The translations under genes and the position numbers were made by a program. This document shows, in pieces, positions 1 to 11,679 of a stretch of 64,000 nucleotides of DNA. The notes below the pieces were generated by a model. The model was not told the origin of the DNA. It did no database searches and saw only the letters and a list, made by a program, of their open reading frames with translations. Where the stretch lies: contig CM076653.1 in assembly GCA_038496675.1 (NCBI GenBank), forward strand, positions 17,974,051 to 18,038,050, in the 5' to 3' direction. The stretch is from Rachycentron canadum. Taxonomy: Eukaryota > Chordata > Actinopteri > Carangiformes > Rachycentridae. Positions within the stretch are counted from its first letter, which is position 1. Each line of letters starts with the position of its first letter.

Positions 1-28
<28 letters not shown>
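1..28 (+). repeat. (AC)14 microsatellite cut by window edge
   Basis: AC dinucleotide from the first base to position 28; its full length is unknown. Confidence 0.95.
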
Positions 29-31
<3 letters not shown>

Positions 32-1951
32 TGTATATTTCAACAATCCAGTATTGTTATTTTTACTGAAGTAAAATATCTGAAAACTTTTCCCACAACT
101 ACATTAAATAAGGGCAATCTATGAGTAATAAGAAATGCTCGACAAAGTGCACCTCCTCTCTAACCACAGTCTAGAATGGCAAACCAGTAATAGAGGCTGG
201 ATCATCAACACAGACAGCTTACCTTCCATTTAGCCAGACAGGTCTGCTGAGATCAAGAGGAAAAAATGATGACAGTGTCTCCTCAAATCCATCTGCTTGA
301 CTAACTATTACACACAGGGGACAAGATTTGACAACTTGATGAACTGTCTCTCTCCTTGGCAATAAAACAAAACTCTTACAAACATTTTAGAGCCAAATCT
401 TTATCATTTTCAACAGCAAGCTTAGAATCAGAGTAGGTGAGAAATGGATATGTGAAATTTCCCTCACAACTTCCCCTTCCCTTAGACCGTGGCTTGGTCA
501 AAGAGCTGTATGACACATTTAAAACGAAACAAACAAACCATCAAACATTCACCAATGTTCAATGAGAAACGATGACCATTGACCCCATTTAAGACCCGCG
601 TTGCTGCAAGGCCACTGCCTGGTGAGAGATTAATTCACATGTAAAGTCGTAAGTGCCTGGTGCTACTGAAGCTGAGAAATGGTGGTGTGCCCAGAGACAG
701 ACAATAGCAAATGGCACTGTTTTCACAGTACTCATCTGCCTTGCAGCCACTTTTATTGGCTTTTTGACCAGACCCAGGCAATTTACTGGTTTATTAATGT
801 AAACTTCCTTACTTCTGTCCTTTTACATCAAAATGACTTATTACTGACTCATTTTACACACACACACAAACAACTGAAGGGAGAAATGTCACACGCCCAC
901 AGAGCACACATCCAGACACAGGGGAGAGATTGAGCTGCAAGCCAAGGTGCAAACAGGTCAAATGGACCCATTGCGTCTCATCCCTGGGTTGGTGCTCGTG
1001 TTAGTATCGAAGCCTCCATATGAGACACTTTGGTCTGTGATTGTGTGAAACTTATTAGCCATGGTGTTTCTGGTGTAACAGCACTGTGCTGGGCAGGTGA
1101 CGGGTCTGTTTACAGTGTTTTAGTTCTCAAAGACGTCACAGCGGGAAAAAAGGTTAAAAATTAGTGCATTCGCCTGAGTGTTGTGTTAACATCAATAGTG
1201 ATTGGACCCTGAGTCATTTGACCCAGCAGTGAAAACCAAATGTACCAGTGTAAAAGGGGTTTTACTCTAGCAGTACAATTAAGTTTGATCCTTGGCTGCC
1301 AACATAGTTAAACTAAATTTACTCAGTGGAAGCGCTGATGTGGTAAACCTAAGCTTTGCCAACCAGCTTTTTGGGTGAGTCATGCTATGACAAATACACA
1401 GTACAGTTCTTGAAAAGTTTGTAACAGCTCCGTTTGCTTCACTGTCAATAACTGAAAGAACAGCTTTTACTGTCATTAACACAACTATACTAAAAAGTCC
1501 ATCAGCTTAAAAGGCTTAATGGAAACTTCGAGCTAACATCATAGCCATGTAGGCTATGGTTTTATTGCTCTGATGTTTTCATATGAAGGGAAATTATTAC
1601 GACCAAAGTTGTGGAATCCTTGGGAATAGGAGACGCAAGTTTCCTGAGGCTGACGATTCTTTTCAGCTGAAATGATGAAGATGCAAAAGATGCTGTTGAG
1701 TCACCCAGAGCAGGTCTTAATTACCTCCCCATTAAATTCAACTGTGCTCAACATGTCACATCTCACATTCATCTGGCCTCTTTCAAACATCTGTTCTAGA
1801 AATATCTCACGACACATACATAGCACTGTTACTGTTATTGCCCATGGGAATGTCTGATGGCCATATAATGTGGGAGCTCTGCTCTGTCATCATACAGTTG
1901 TCAGGCTGTTGCAACTAAACTTAGCCCCTGGGTCTCTATTTTCATCTGGAC

Positions 1952-1970
1952 TTTTTTTTTTTTTTTTTTT
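1952..1970 (+). repeat. T19 homopolymer
   Basis: Nineteen T residues in intron DNA, with no adjacent retroelement that I can identify. Confidence 0.9.
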
Positions 1971-2182
1971 AAATCTCTAAACTGACCTCCTTTCTAGTTT
2001 TCCTCACATAAGATGCATCATCCTTTTAGTGGGACAGACTCATCATTTTGGAGACAAAGTCCTTGGAGAAAGATACAGTTTCAGTACTGTAATTGATCCT
2101 GTTGCGTCCTGAAACATAGATCAGCTTGTGTGGACAAAACATCCTTGAAAAGTCGGGGAACAGTCATAAGTTCAGACCCTGA

Positions 2183-2610
2183 TTACAGTTCTGTGTGAGC
2201 AAAGCAGGTGTACAGTGCTGTGGTCCAGCGATCCCACTGGGACCCCTGCCACTTATGTTCCCTTGACAGAGCTAGAACAGATCCTCCTAATGGCATGCAG
2301 GGCAAGTGACATGCTGATACAAACTGCTCAAGGTCTTTTTGGAAATTAAGGTGATTAAAATCACCTATTACAGTCCTGAGAGCAGCAGCAGATTGCACTT
2401 TCTGAATCATGCTGATAATTGCAGTGGAGTTGGTGTCAGCCTTAGGGTGAACGTGAACAGTGACAAATACGTGAACACCCTGGGGACAGAACAAACTTAG
2501 AGATGCAGAGAGGAGTTCAATGTCACGAGGACAAAGCTTCTCTTGCACCGTAGCACCAGTGAATCATCTGCTACTAATAAAGAGTGTGTGCACACAATCT
2601 GTTCCGTGCC
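2183..2610 (-). mobile_element. L2/Rex1-type LINE remnant (endonuclease region of ORF2)
   Basis: A minus-strand reading of about 120 codons includes EKLCPRDIELLSASL, then FVTVHVHPKAD, then VIGDFNHLNF. The order K-L-C..DIELLS, V.VHPKA, GDFN is the apurinic-type endonuclease region of non-LTR retrotransposons of the CR1/L2/Rex1 group in fish, where GDFN carries a catalytic Asp/Asn pair. The similarity continues upstream of the ATG to about 2610. Downstream of GDFN the expected CPTR...DLCY and SDH motifs are missing. The reading jumps to a segment resembling the L..CF.CTDW region, so several hundred bases are deleted. It is a dead fragment lying antisense to nothing recognisable and in the same orientation as OXR1. 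Confidence 0.75.
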
Positions 2611-2689
2611 TTTAAATATGACAAAATGTATGTATTACACTATCTAACAAGGGCAAGAAAAGAATGAATTTTCAGGCCAGGCCAATGGA

Positions 2690-2787
2690 AACCAGTGGGT
2701 TGGGATTGGACACTCCAAAAGGGGTCACAAGATAAATCTGAAGGGTCACAAGACACTAAAAGGGATAGGAAAGTGGAGAAAAAACAG
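2690..2787 (+). repeat. Degraded dispersed repeat (ggggtcacaagataaatctg type)
   Basis: accagtgggttgggattgga, then ggggtcacaagataaatctg, then agggtcacaagac match a repeat often seen in fish 3' UTRs and introns (normally ..ggggtcgcaagataaatctgaggggtcgc..). CpGs have decayed to CA, as expected for an old copy. No coding content. Confidence 0.5.
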
Positions 2788-4218
2788 ATTTTCTATGCAA
2801 AATCATTTTGCCTGGATGTTCTTTTTTTGTTGTTGTTATGTACAACATTTTTATTTGAAATTTTTCCTTAAAAAAAACAATAAAACAATCACTTTTGGGT
2901 TGATCTGGACATTAACCATGCACCCATCCAACTACTGATAGTGTAGCTCAAGGGGGTACTGCAAGTTTCAAATGTTATCGCAGAAGCTTTCAGTAGGTAA
3001 TTAGGTCTTATGTGGGGAAAAGGGCAAAGCCAATGTATAATACATCAGATACAACTCCAGTAGCATCAAAGAAGCCACTATAATCTTATTTAAAAAGCTT
3101 TTTTTTTCATTTTGTCATTCACAGTTTAATCATTAGTAAGAGAACATCCTGATTTTGTGGATTACCCCATTGGAACATGTTTTATTTACAATGGGCCAGG
3201 ACTACTCCTGTTGAAGAATTAGATGACCTCTACTAAGAAGCTGCACAGATCTGTGGCTTTGCACATTTTTTCAGTTCAATCTAAATTAAGTCTAGAGATT
3301 TGGTAATAAAAAAGAGGGATTGGTATTAAACTGCTCTCCTTCAGAAAATAGTCTGAGTTACTTTTTTACACCAATAACTCACTTGGACTTCTTTATTTGC
3401 TCGCGAGTCTTCCCTTCCCATCGGAAGTTTCATCAATACATCTACAACTTCAGGACCTTGCATCGACTGCTTTGAAAATCTGTAGCCGTATAGAGTGCCT
3501 GTGTGTTGGGTGGAAATGCAATACCAGGGATTTCAAATAAAAAGTAAATTGCCCATCTCATGTGTGTCTTTCTAGTTTCCTCACACAGCTCTGTGATGAA
3601 TTCAGGAGAAAGAAAGTACAGTACAACAATATACACAACAGGGTGGATGGACAGTGACCTGCAGGAGCATGCAATTTCAATATTTCATTGGCAGCAGGTG
3701 TGACAATTCAGTGTTTACAGTAGAGCCATTAAATCCTACCACTGTGCCTCTAATGCTACTTTTTAATCTCTCCATCATGTTTGTACTTGTCCACCTGCAG
3801 GAGATTGACGTCAGTCCACTCACTACTGTATCTGCCAGATAAACTGATACCTGAAATAGCTGTGTGATGTTAACAATAGTTAAGACAAAGCCACAAACAG
3901 CCTTCACAACACAATTCTACTCATTTTAATTCATTATCTTGCATATGAAATTTAAATAGCGTGTCCTTTTGTATGTTTTCTCACGTCTGTCCTGGTCTTT
4001 ATAGAACAACCGCTCTGTCCCACTGACCACTCGTGAGCTCACAACTTTGACATACATTCCTGGTAAATCTGTAAAAGCTCAGGGCCGTCTCACCGTGTAA
4101 TCAGAGAAGGCCTGAAGACTCCTTAACAGACTTTTTAAGCTCCTAATGCAAACTTTACAGAAGTTCGCTAGAGGGACAGTTGAAAGTATTCTGATGCAAC
4201 AACGGAATTATGACCATT

Positions 4219-4238
4219 AAAAAAAAAAAAAAAAAAAA
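4219..4238 (+). repeat. A20 homopolymer
   Basis: Twenty A residues. No recognisable element precedes it. Confidence 0.9.
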
Positions 4239-4819
4239 GTGCTGGCAGCCAGTGCTAGAAGCAAATATATCTAGTATTTGCCATTTCCTGACATGTTATA
4301 TAGCAAACGATTCATTGGTTAAAGGATAAAATAACTGGCAGATTAATCCACAATAGGAATGGTAATGAGTTGTAACCCTAAACCACATTTCATAGTCTTA
4401 GTTCAACAGAGGGAGCTGGCTCAGGTGCCATCACATGACACATGTGGAACATCTCTCATGTGATGAGTCAAACAAATCCCTGTCTCAGATCATGGATGGT
4501 TTTAGTCGTCAGATGTGAAAGGCCTCTTATTTTCTCTGGGAAAAGAATTCCTAATAATACAGGCTTTTATACAACAAACCCTCAGTTAAATGAACTACAT
4601 ATGATTTATAAGCTTAAATACCTCCACCCAGAGGTACAGTGAGTTCACAAATTGCTGTCCCACAGAGGTAACGTCAAAGTCTGTTGCTTAGGGTTTAGGA
4701 TGGACAGTGTGACTGGGCCCTTTATCAGTGGTCCCTGTGTTAAATACTTCATTGCCCACTCACGGTTCATTCAGCACCTCTGTGCCCACCCTCGTCTCCT
4801 CACTTCCACTACCTGACTC

Positions 4820-5330
4820 CGCATCTAGTTAGTCTCATTCTTTGGCCCCCGAGCGGGACAGTAGCCTGCAGACACGAGCTGCCCCCATGCTCCGCTCTGC
4901 TGCTGGAAGAGAGACACAGGGACTGCTAATGAACCCCAATGCCATCCTTGGTGGTTCAAGAACGGCAGAGCATGCATCTGATTAATCTTTGTCCTAATTA
5001 GATCGAACAATTAACCTGCAGCGCCACCGAGCTCTGGAGCCTGATGACTCTGCATGAGCTGCAAACCCCCCGTACATTAAAACCAGAGCAGGGTGAGTGT
5101 ACCCGCACACTGCAACTTCCACCGTTTCCAGAACCACCAATTAATGCTAACTAATAGCGCACAGCGATCTTTGTGATATGTTGGTGGAGCATGTGGCCCG
5201 AGAGCTCAGATCTGTCTCTGCGTTCTCATTTCAACAGCACTACATTTCTCCGCATTTAATTCAAAGTCAGAGAAGGCACTGATGGGCCTCATAATAAATT
5301 ATGTGTAAGAGGCAAAGCAGAGAGGGGGGA
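4820..5330. promoter_or_regulatory. Candidate conserved non-coding element, homeobox-motif cluster
   Basis: Unique, repeat-free sequence with attaatc (4981-4987), the palindrome ctaattag (4994-5001), caatta (about 5008), caattaatg (5138-5146), an actaatag and an aataaattatg near 5296, in otherwise balanced-composition DNA. This density of TAAT cores without ORF support is typical of vertebrate developmental enhancers. Conservation itself cannot be seen from one sequence. Confidence 0.25.
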
Positions 5331-6299
5331 AAAAAAAAAATCCAATTTTCATTAACATGGAGATACTCCCCGATGTGAAAGGCCTTGAGGACATACTTGT
5401 TCACTCACTGGCTGGATGCTTTAAGCATGCACTGCCTTCTGATCTGAAATATTTGGCATGCCTCAGTTGTTACAGGCAGTGTGTCCTCTCAACAAGCTGG
5501 ACAGACAGGGAGCAGCCACTGAGGGCAATACAACTGACTGGTTTCCACTTTGAATCAGCTTTAAGTTACGACACCAAGCTTGTGCACACTTGGTGCAACG
5601 ACTTCTCTGACCAGGAAGTCTTCTTCAACATGTGTGCAACAGCTAGTGTTAGTTAAGGCATTCGCCTCCCCTGTTCGGCCTAATGCATTTATCTGACACG
5701 TTTTGTGCGATGTACCTGAGCCATGTGGAAAAGGGGGTTTGGTGATGGGCAGACACGTAATTATCATCTCACTTTAAGCTTTCCAGAAAATATAATGACA
5801 CATTTTATCTGTGAAGGTTGTTATTAGCCAAGGTTGTTATTCACTTACTTGCCGTATGGCTGTGGCACATGACAGACCCTGCACGAAGCAAGTTTCACGT
5901 TTTCAAGACACTGATAACGAAAGAACGTCTGAAAGCTAGTCTTTGAGCTGGAGGGGCTGTTTGCTGACAGCAACAGCAGGGTGCGTCTGACAGCTGTGAA
6001 CTTCATTCGTCGTTTCATGTCACGTCCTAACTCTAAATCTTTTTTATTACGCTTGTCAATTCAGTTGTTTTTAAACATCGCTGTATCTCAACAAACCTAG
6101 TTTTAGTACGTCAGATAGTTCAATGGTAGTGAAGGTGGTGTATTTTAGCGGCCATGGTCTTTAAAAAAAAAAAAAAACAACGGGCAAAACTTAACAGAAA
6201 GTTGAAATCGTATTGAAATAAGAGATAATTAATGAAAATAACTATGCCGACATAAAGACTGAGACGTGAATGTTTAATTCTAGGTCTTAACCTATGTTC

Positions 6300-6960
6300 T
6301 CCCGGGTAAGAAAGTGAACCGAGGAACTAGGAAACACTAAATTTGTTATTTTTTAAAGGAAATTTGGCACCGTGTTCTGCAAGCGGACAGCGGGCGTGGG
6401 AGGGCTGGTTTACAGTTGTCAACGTGTTGTCCCAGCTATCAGTTAACGGGACAGAGTTGGACTGACCTGTTTTGCAGTGGACGGGGGTAGTGGTGTGTGT
6501 TGACCCAGCAAAGTGCGGCTGAATTTGAACAGTCTCCTGTCCGGACCCAGGCCACAGCCTCTGGGAGATTGCGTCTCTGACAACTCTGGCGCCGCTGCCC
6601 GTGATAGAAAATATGTAGTCCATACTGCTGCACAACCTACGTTAGCTGAAAACAAGGCCTTTACCGCGGTAGAAAGCCCGTGGTCATTGCGCGGTTTGGG
6701 CAGAAAGTCACAGGTTCGAGCTCGTGGTGCGAAAAGCCACCGACCCTCCACACATTCCTACACAGGAACTATTTGAAACACGTCTACAACTGCTAACTTT
6801 ATTTTGCCCCTAGTGGAGTCGAGTTGTGCAACGCAGTTCGGCAGACTGGCTGCTTTACAGCAGCCTACTGCCCCATTGGTGGATTCATTTTGTTCAATTA
6901 TCCCTGAGACTAATTCTGCTGTGGATATAAGCCAAAGTTTCCCTCTATGACAAGGAGAAT
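6300..6960 (-). promoter_or_regulatory. CpG-rich internal promoter of the MDY-type OXR1 transcript
   Basis: About 25 CpG dinucleotides fall between 6300 and 6760, including a CCGCGG site and several GCG/CGC clusters. The flanking kilobases are CpG-poor. The block covers the alternative first exon and extends upstream of its ATG (higher coordinates, because the gene is on the minus strand). A CCAAT box in minus orientation (plus attgg at 6875-6879) lies about 250 bp upstream of the ATG. No clear TATA box is seen. A CpG-island promoter for the short OXR1 isoform is the simplest reading; the start site cannot be placed from sequence alone. Confidence 0.5.
6467..6623 (-). CDS. oxr1: OXR1 alternative first coding exon (MDY-type N-terminus)
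   Basis: The ATG (plus-strand cat at 6621-6623) has A at -3 and G at +4, a good initiation context. There are 52 open codons plus one base, ending CAAAACAG|gtcagt, a strong donor (GT at 6465-6466). The peptide begins MDYIFSITGSGARVVRD and continues through QRLW and PGSGQ. Mammalian OXR1 has an alternative isoform with an internal first exon starting MDY, followed by a Gly/Arg-containing amphipathic stretch (R-L-L-R ... R-L-L-G) and a Gly-rich segment. The layout and several positions match, though overall identity is modest. The exon ends in the same phase, and with the same base, as the exon at 28331-28527, so either can join a common downstream exon. It lies 22 kb downstream of that exon in gene order and sits in a CpG-rich block, as expected for an internal promoter. 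The alternative would be a chance ORF, but the combined ATG context, donor, phase and position argue against this. Confidence 0.72.
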
Positions 6961-7287
6961 TTTTCGTTAAATAAATAACTAAGTTTCTCGGCTTCAGGAG
7001 AATCTGTAAACTGAATATCTGGCTGTTTTGGAGAAGGATAGTTCAGGGCGACACTAATCCGCGATCGTGTGATGAGCATTTGTACAAACGACACATGACT
7101 GACACGATCGATATGTTAAATGTTTGTTTTCCTGATTGACTAATTTATATTATTTTAGGTCAAATCAAAAACACATTTTTACTAAGCGCATTATAATTTC
7201 ATTAAAACAAATATTGTTGGCAATTCGGGCTTATGGGACTTGTTGTTGGTTATTATAGAGGTTATTATAATTGCAATCATAGGTATT

Positions 7288-7290
<3 letters not shown>

Positions 7291-7323
<33 letters not shown>
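7291..7323 (+). repeat. T33 homopolymer
   Basis: Thirty-three T residues, the longest mononucleotide run in the window. It may be the tail of a minus-strand retrocopy, but no body is recognisable. Confidence 0.95.
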
Positions 7324-7327
<4 letters not shown>

Positions 7328-7600
7328 AATGTATGGAGAAAAATGTGACCCAGCTCAGCCCACATCAATTTCCAGACTGTTGCTAGGATATTTCATAGCC
7401 ATCAAGTGTGGGTCTTAATGGCACCCAGGAGAAAGACATCCATCTGACTCCCACCATAATAACGTTCTAATAAAGTGAGACTTTCACATTCAGAGCCTGA
7501 GCACACTTCTACGCCCATATGTGATCTAGGGGGCGCAGTAAGAACTCTAAGACCTGTGACATATAAGTGTCTGCTTATCTAGTAAGGGATATGAGGAGAT

Positions 7601-7672
7601 GGCATTTGTGGTGCACAAATGCCATGGTGCACAAACGAATGTGGTGCACAAATGCCATGGTGCACAAACGAA
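7601..7672. repeat. 33-bp tandem duplication with a 10-bp hairpin
   Basis: The unit at 7607-7639 (tgtggtgcacaaatgccatg then gtgcacaaacgaa) is repeated exactly at 7640-7672. ggcatttgtg (7601-7610) pairs with cacaaatgcc (7614-7623) around a three-base loop. Each unit also contains two near-copies of ggtgcacaaa. On the minus strand it reads as an 11-residue repeat, but there is no sign that this is translated. Confidence 0.85.
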
Positions 7673-10600
7673 TGTGAAAAAGTGAAAAACCAACAGAGCA
7701 GAACAGGGTGTAATAATTGCGCAGCAGACTCAGGTGAGCAGTGAACTGGAAAGCCTGTCATGCATTATTCATTTTAGGGGCAGAGCCATGGTGAGCCTGC
7801 AGTCAGGAGCTGAGGAGAAATCCTGTAATGTTTCAGCTGAATTAGAGAAGTGATCAGAAGTGGGGGAAGTGGCTCCACTTGTTCACTCAGTCACATCTGA
7901 AGTGGGAATGATGGGAGAAATCTTTCTTGGCAAGCTAAAATCTGATAGAGACGGCACCTGGTATTTGTGGAAGGTGGGCTGAAGCTGATCCAGATGTTAT
8001 CATTGAATCAGTGAAAAATGAATCAGAATCATGTTCAATACTGCTCCATCTGCTGGCTACACAAGATAGTGCCTGCTTTAGTGTCCCTAAGGGAGAGAGT
8101 GTTAAGGTGAGCATTGGCATCATAATAAAAAATACAGATTAGGTAATAATCTAATCTAGGTCTTGCATTTAGCTGATGTACCCTGAATGCAGCTTTGGGT
8201 CTGTAACTTCAGTGATTTATTGAAAAATAGTTAATATAGTAGAAAAAAGAGTCCATCACAGTTTTCCAGAGCTGAGGTTGACAAATGACTTTTTTCTCTC
8301 TGACCAACAGCCCATATGCCAAAGATATCTTTATCTTTAATGACACAAAACAGAGAAAACCAGGAAATACTCCAATTTGAACAGCTGGAATCTGTAAAAC
8401 GTTTGAATTTTTTTCTTGAAAATTGACTTCAATTAGTCAACAAACCTTTCAGTACTTAAGCCAAATTGGAGTTCTTTAGAAAACACCCAAATTCAAGTTA
8501 TTTGTCAGTTTGGGAATTGATTAGATTAAATTGCACATAATCGATTGCATGATCATTGTCAACCAATGAAACAAATCAATACTAATAACTACTATCTACT
8601 AATAAGTACTATCCCTAGAACATGTAAAATGCAAACTTTAAACTTGCATACTTGATCCTATAGCTGTCATTTCAAACACTTCTGTGAAAAACACACTGAT
8701 GGATTATACTGTTGTTGCACTTTCAGTCAGGGATTTCATTTGGCCCTCTGTTCCTCTCTGACCTTGCACAGGGCCCTGCTGGTACACTTGGCACTCAGAC
8801 AGTGTATTTAGATGGGTCTCATACTGGCCCTCTGCCACCCCACCGAGCCTTGTAGCTGTGTGATATACTGTGTTGCTGTGCTGCTCCCTAGAGCAGTCAC
8901 CAAATCATCCATAAAATCCTCAGTGGGAGCCTGACTGGGTTCCTCCTGCATTCCTCTGCATTTCAACCTCATAGGTTTAAAGATATACTCACAAGCAGTT
9001 CAGCCTAAAGAATAAAGCAGAATCTAGCTATAAAGGCTTGTTTCTGTGAGAACTCCTCCACTCTTTAATTTAGCTTTAGTGTGACCAAAGAGAGAATGAA
9101 AGAATTCCCGCTGTGCTCATCCAACAACATGAGCCTCATAGCATGAAAATTATGCATTTATGTATTTGGTCTACTTAAGCTACCATGTTTGATCTACTGA
9201 CTGTTCTGTGTTTTATAGGTGATTAAAGAGCCTGAAGCCAATTAGTTAATGGACATCCATTATAGTGTTATGTTTGTCTGAATTTCTGCAAATTACCCTG
9301 CTTGTTTGTGGCTGATAGGTCATCTTGTTTCCTTGTGCATTTACAATAATCTAGAGGGAATATATATATCTGTGCACAAGTCATAATGTCCCCTTTCTTG
9401 TCAATTTTCAAATGTGATCAGATCAGTACTGTGCATGCATATATGAACATACGCATAAATTAAAGTGCATCTCCTCTAGGATATTGTGCATGTGCTTATA
9501 TATTCATGCACAATTCATACAAATGACTTTAAAAAGGTGAAGTCTTGTTGTACAAGAACTCGCACAAAAACCTCCTGGTGTCAGCAGCTGCCTGCAAAAG
9601 CCCAAAGAGGGTCTTGTGTGTGAGGTTTTGTCATCATCTCGGAGCGGAGCGCTGGGGAGCAAGTGCTAATCTCAACAGTTTCCAATTGAGAGCCAGGTAG
9701 GCTTCAGCCTAATCCTGAGGCGTGGAACGCTTTCATTACAGAGCAACAAACATGGAGGCATCTGGGGAGCTGGTGCTTTTCTGCTGTCAACGGACAGACG
9801 GAATACACAAGCAAGGTTACGTAAGCAGAGCTGCAGCAGTACACTGGTGTGAACACAAGCACATGTGCACATACTTAAATACAGCCATCACAGTGTGCAC
9901 ACGCAAACACACATACTGTACACATATTTTCACACAATCACAATCTGCTCCTCTCTCCCAGACATTTACCATTTACGTGCAGCAGAGTTCACTCATGTGA
10001 CACAAATGCACCTGCCGGCAAACACAAATGAGCCTTCCAGCCTGTGGTAATTTGGAGGACTCATTGAGGTATGTGAGGCAAAGGAGATGTCAGAAGATAG
10101 TTTTCTCAGTGATGGCTCTCACGTGGCTTTTCCTGGAGTGTAAACACTGAACATACAGCACACACCGTCCTGCGTTTCATGAGCGTTCTGCTCTATTATC
10201 CCGCAGCCTGTACAAGAGATGTAAACAAGATGACGCCCAATAAAGATAGGTCGCTGCTGGAGGAATCAGGCAGCAGCATCCAGACAATGGCAGCAATCAC
10301 AGGTGTTTAACAGCCCTTGTCAGAAAATCCCGCCCTCTCCGAGGTCTTTCATTGGGGAAGTGAAGCTTTGCCTCTCAAAAGCTGTCAGCTCTACAACAGA
10401 TGAACACATTTTTTACTCTGGCAGCAGGACCCAAATATTCATAAGAGAAATGTGAATCAAATGCTGTGTGGAGCCTGTTAAGACCGTGACAATGCCAAGC
10501 TGATTCACCAGATCATCTGGAGGAATATGGCTGTTTAATTACTCAGCACTGTGGTTACATAAGTCTCATTGCTGTCACTCAGACTTTATCGTTTTTCTTT

Positions 10601-10778
10601 ATATTCCATGCATTGTTCATTTCTGCACCTTTAAAATCTCCCACCTTGCAGCTTATGTGGGCTGCAGTTAATGGACTGTACCAGCATTTATGGAGTTTGA
10701 GATGTTGAGTGACTGTCCAATGGTGTCACTCAACATCCTAAAATGAGAAAAAAAAAAAACACTGGTGCTAAATGACTG

Positions 10779-10890
10779 GTTAAAGGAATAGTTCAACATT
10801 TTGGAAAATAAAAGATAAAGCCAGAAGGAGAGCAGTCTAGCTAGCTTAGCATAAAGGCTGGAAGCGGGGGAAACAGCTAGCTGGGCTCTG
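10779..10890 (+). repeat. Dispersed repeat, copy 1 (aatagttcaacattttgg type)
   Basis: taaaggaatagttcaacatt begins the unit. ctagcttagcataaaggctg and gaaacagctagct-like text form its central motif. The same motif recurs at 52185-52280, and the unit's ends recur at 41311-41406 and 42045-42250. Recognised as a common acanthomorph fish repeat without coding capacity. This copy is internally deleted. Confidence 0.6.
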
Positions 10891-11535
10891 TTGTTTTAGG
10901 GGAGGTTGTGTTGAATGTGACAAATGACAAGTTGATGTTTTCACTTTTCTTTTTCTATGCAAGTGTAACAGAGTCTATGTAGTGTTTGATTCTGCCATAT
11001 ATCCAGTGCTGCATGTTCACTACCTCAGGTTCTCTCTCTTTTATTAGGTAAATGCTGCTGGTAAATACTTTTGTCGGGTTGCAAGAGATTCAATGTTTTA
11101 TCATGTTATTTTTCTGGTTTAATTAGGTTCTGTTCAGGTATAATGCACAGATTTGTATTTTTGTGGTAAAAAAACCACAAACACAATTCTCAGTGTCCAC
11201 CTGTGTCTTTAATTCTAAGACATGAATAATAAATTAAAAAAACAAAACAGTTTTGAACAATTTCCAGGGGCAGATTTCTTTCTGTCTCTAGACTTCAAGT
11301 GTAACCTTCATCCATATGTGGGCCAATGGGGGGGGGGGGGGGCTGGCACATATCCCAGCATGCAACAGGTAAAAGGTGATAAAATCAAGGTAACTTGCTA
11401 GGTTATTGCAATGCAGACAGATGAACAAATTTGCTCTTTTACCGAAGAGTAAATTACACTTTCCTATTTCCCTGATCTATATTACTCTGAATTGTGGGAG
11501 GACATTGGCAGACAGTGCATACATGGGGATAACAC

Positions 11536-11679
11536 GGGCGTCCTGGTGGCCTAGTGGTTAAAAGCATAGAACTAGTTAGATTGCTCCTAGGGTCCAGTCC
11601 TCAATAGCACACCTTCTGCCAGCATGGTTTCTGTCTATCCTCTGTCTATAACTGTGCAGATAAAACAATCTTCAAAAAA
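11536..11679 (+). mobile_element. tRNA-derived SINE (degraded)
   Basis: It begins gggcgtcctggtggcctagt. The segment tggcctagtgg (11547-11557) fits an RNA polymerase III A box, and ggtccagtcc (11591-11600) is a decayed B box at tRNA-like spacing. The tail (catggtttctgtctatcctc, then gataaaacaatcttcaaaaa) resembles the pyrimidine-rich 3' part and A-rich end of a common percomorph fish SINE whose head reads tggcctagtggtta. It is too diverged to fold as a functional tRNA. Confidence 0.7.

Larger units (their letters stand above)
1..6466 (-). other. Intron downstream of the MDY exon (non-coding)
   Basis: This is inferred intron of OXR1, because the next exon (expected to begin the segment before the LysM domain) is not found here. 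It holds a CA microsatellite at the left edge, T19 at 1952-1970, a LINE remnant at about 2183-2610, a dispersed-repeat copy at about 2690-2787, A20 at 4219-4238 and a homeobox-motif-rich block at about 4820-5330. The 99-residue ORF at 5357-5656 (+) shows no splice sites or recognisable motif and is treated as chance. Confidence 0.55.

Noticed and set aside
5357..5656. 99-codon plus-strand ORF beginning MEILPDVKGLEDI
   Set aside because: No splice signals, no known family, and opposite strand to OXR1; most likely chance.
6684..6735. Possible tRNA-like A and B box (tggtcattgcgcgg ... ggttcgagctc)
   Set aside because: The B box is close to consensus, but the A box is poor, no cloverleaf can be drawn, and the site lies in the CpG-rich promoter block.
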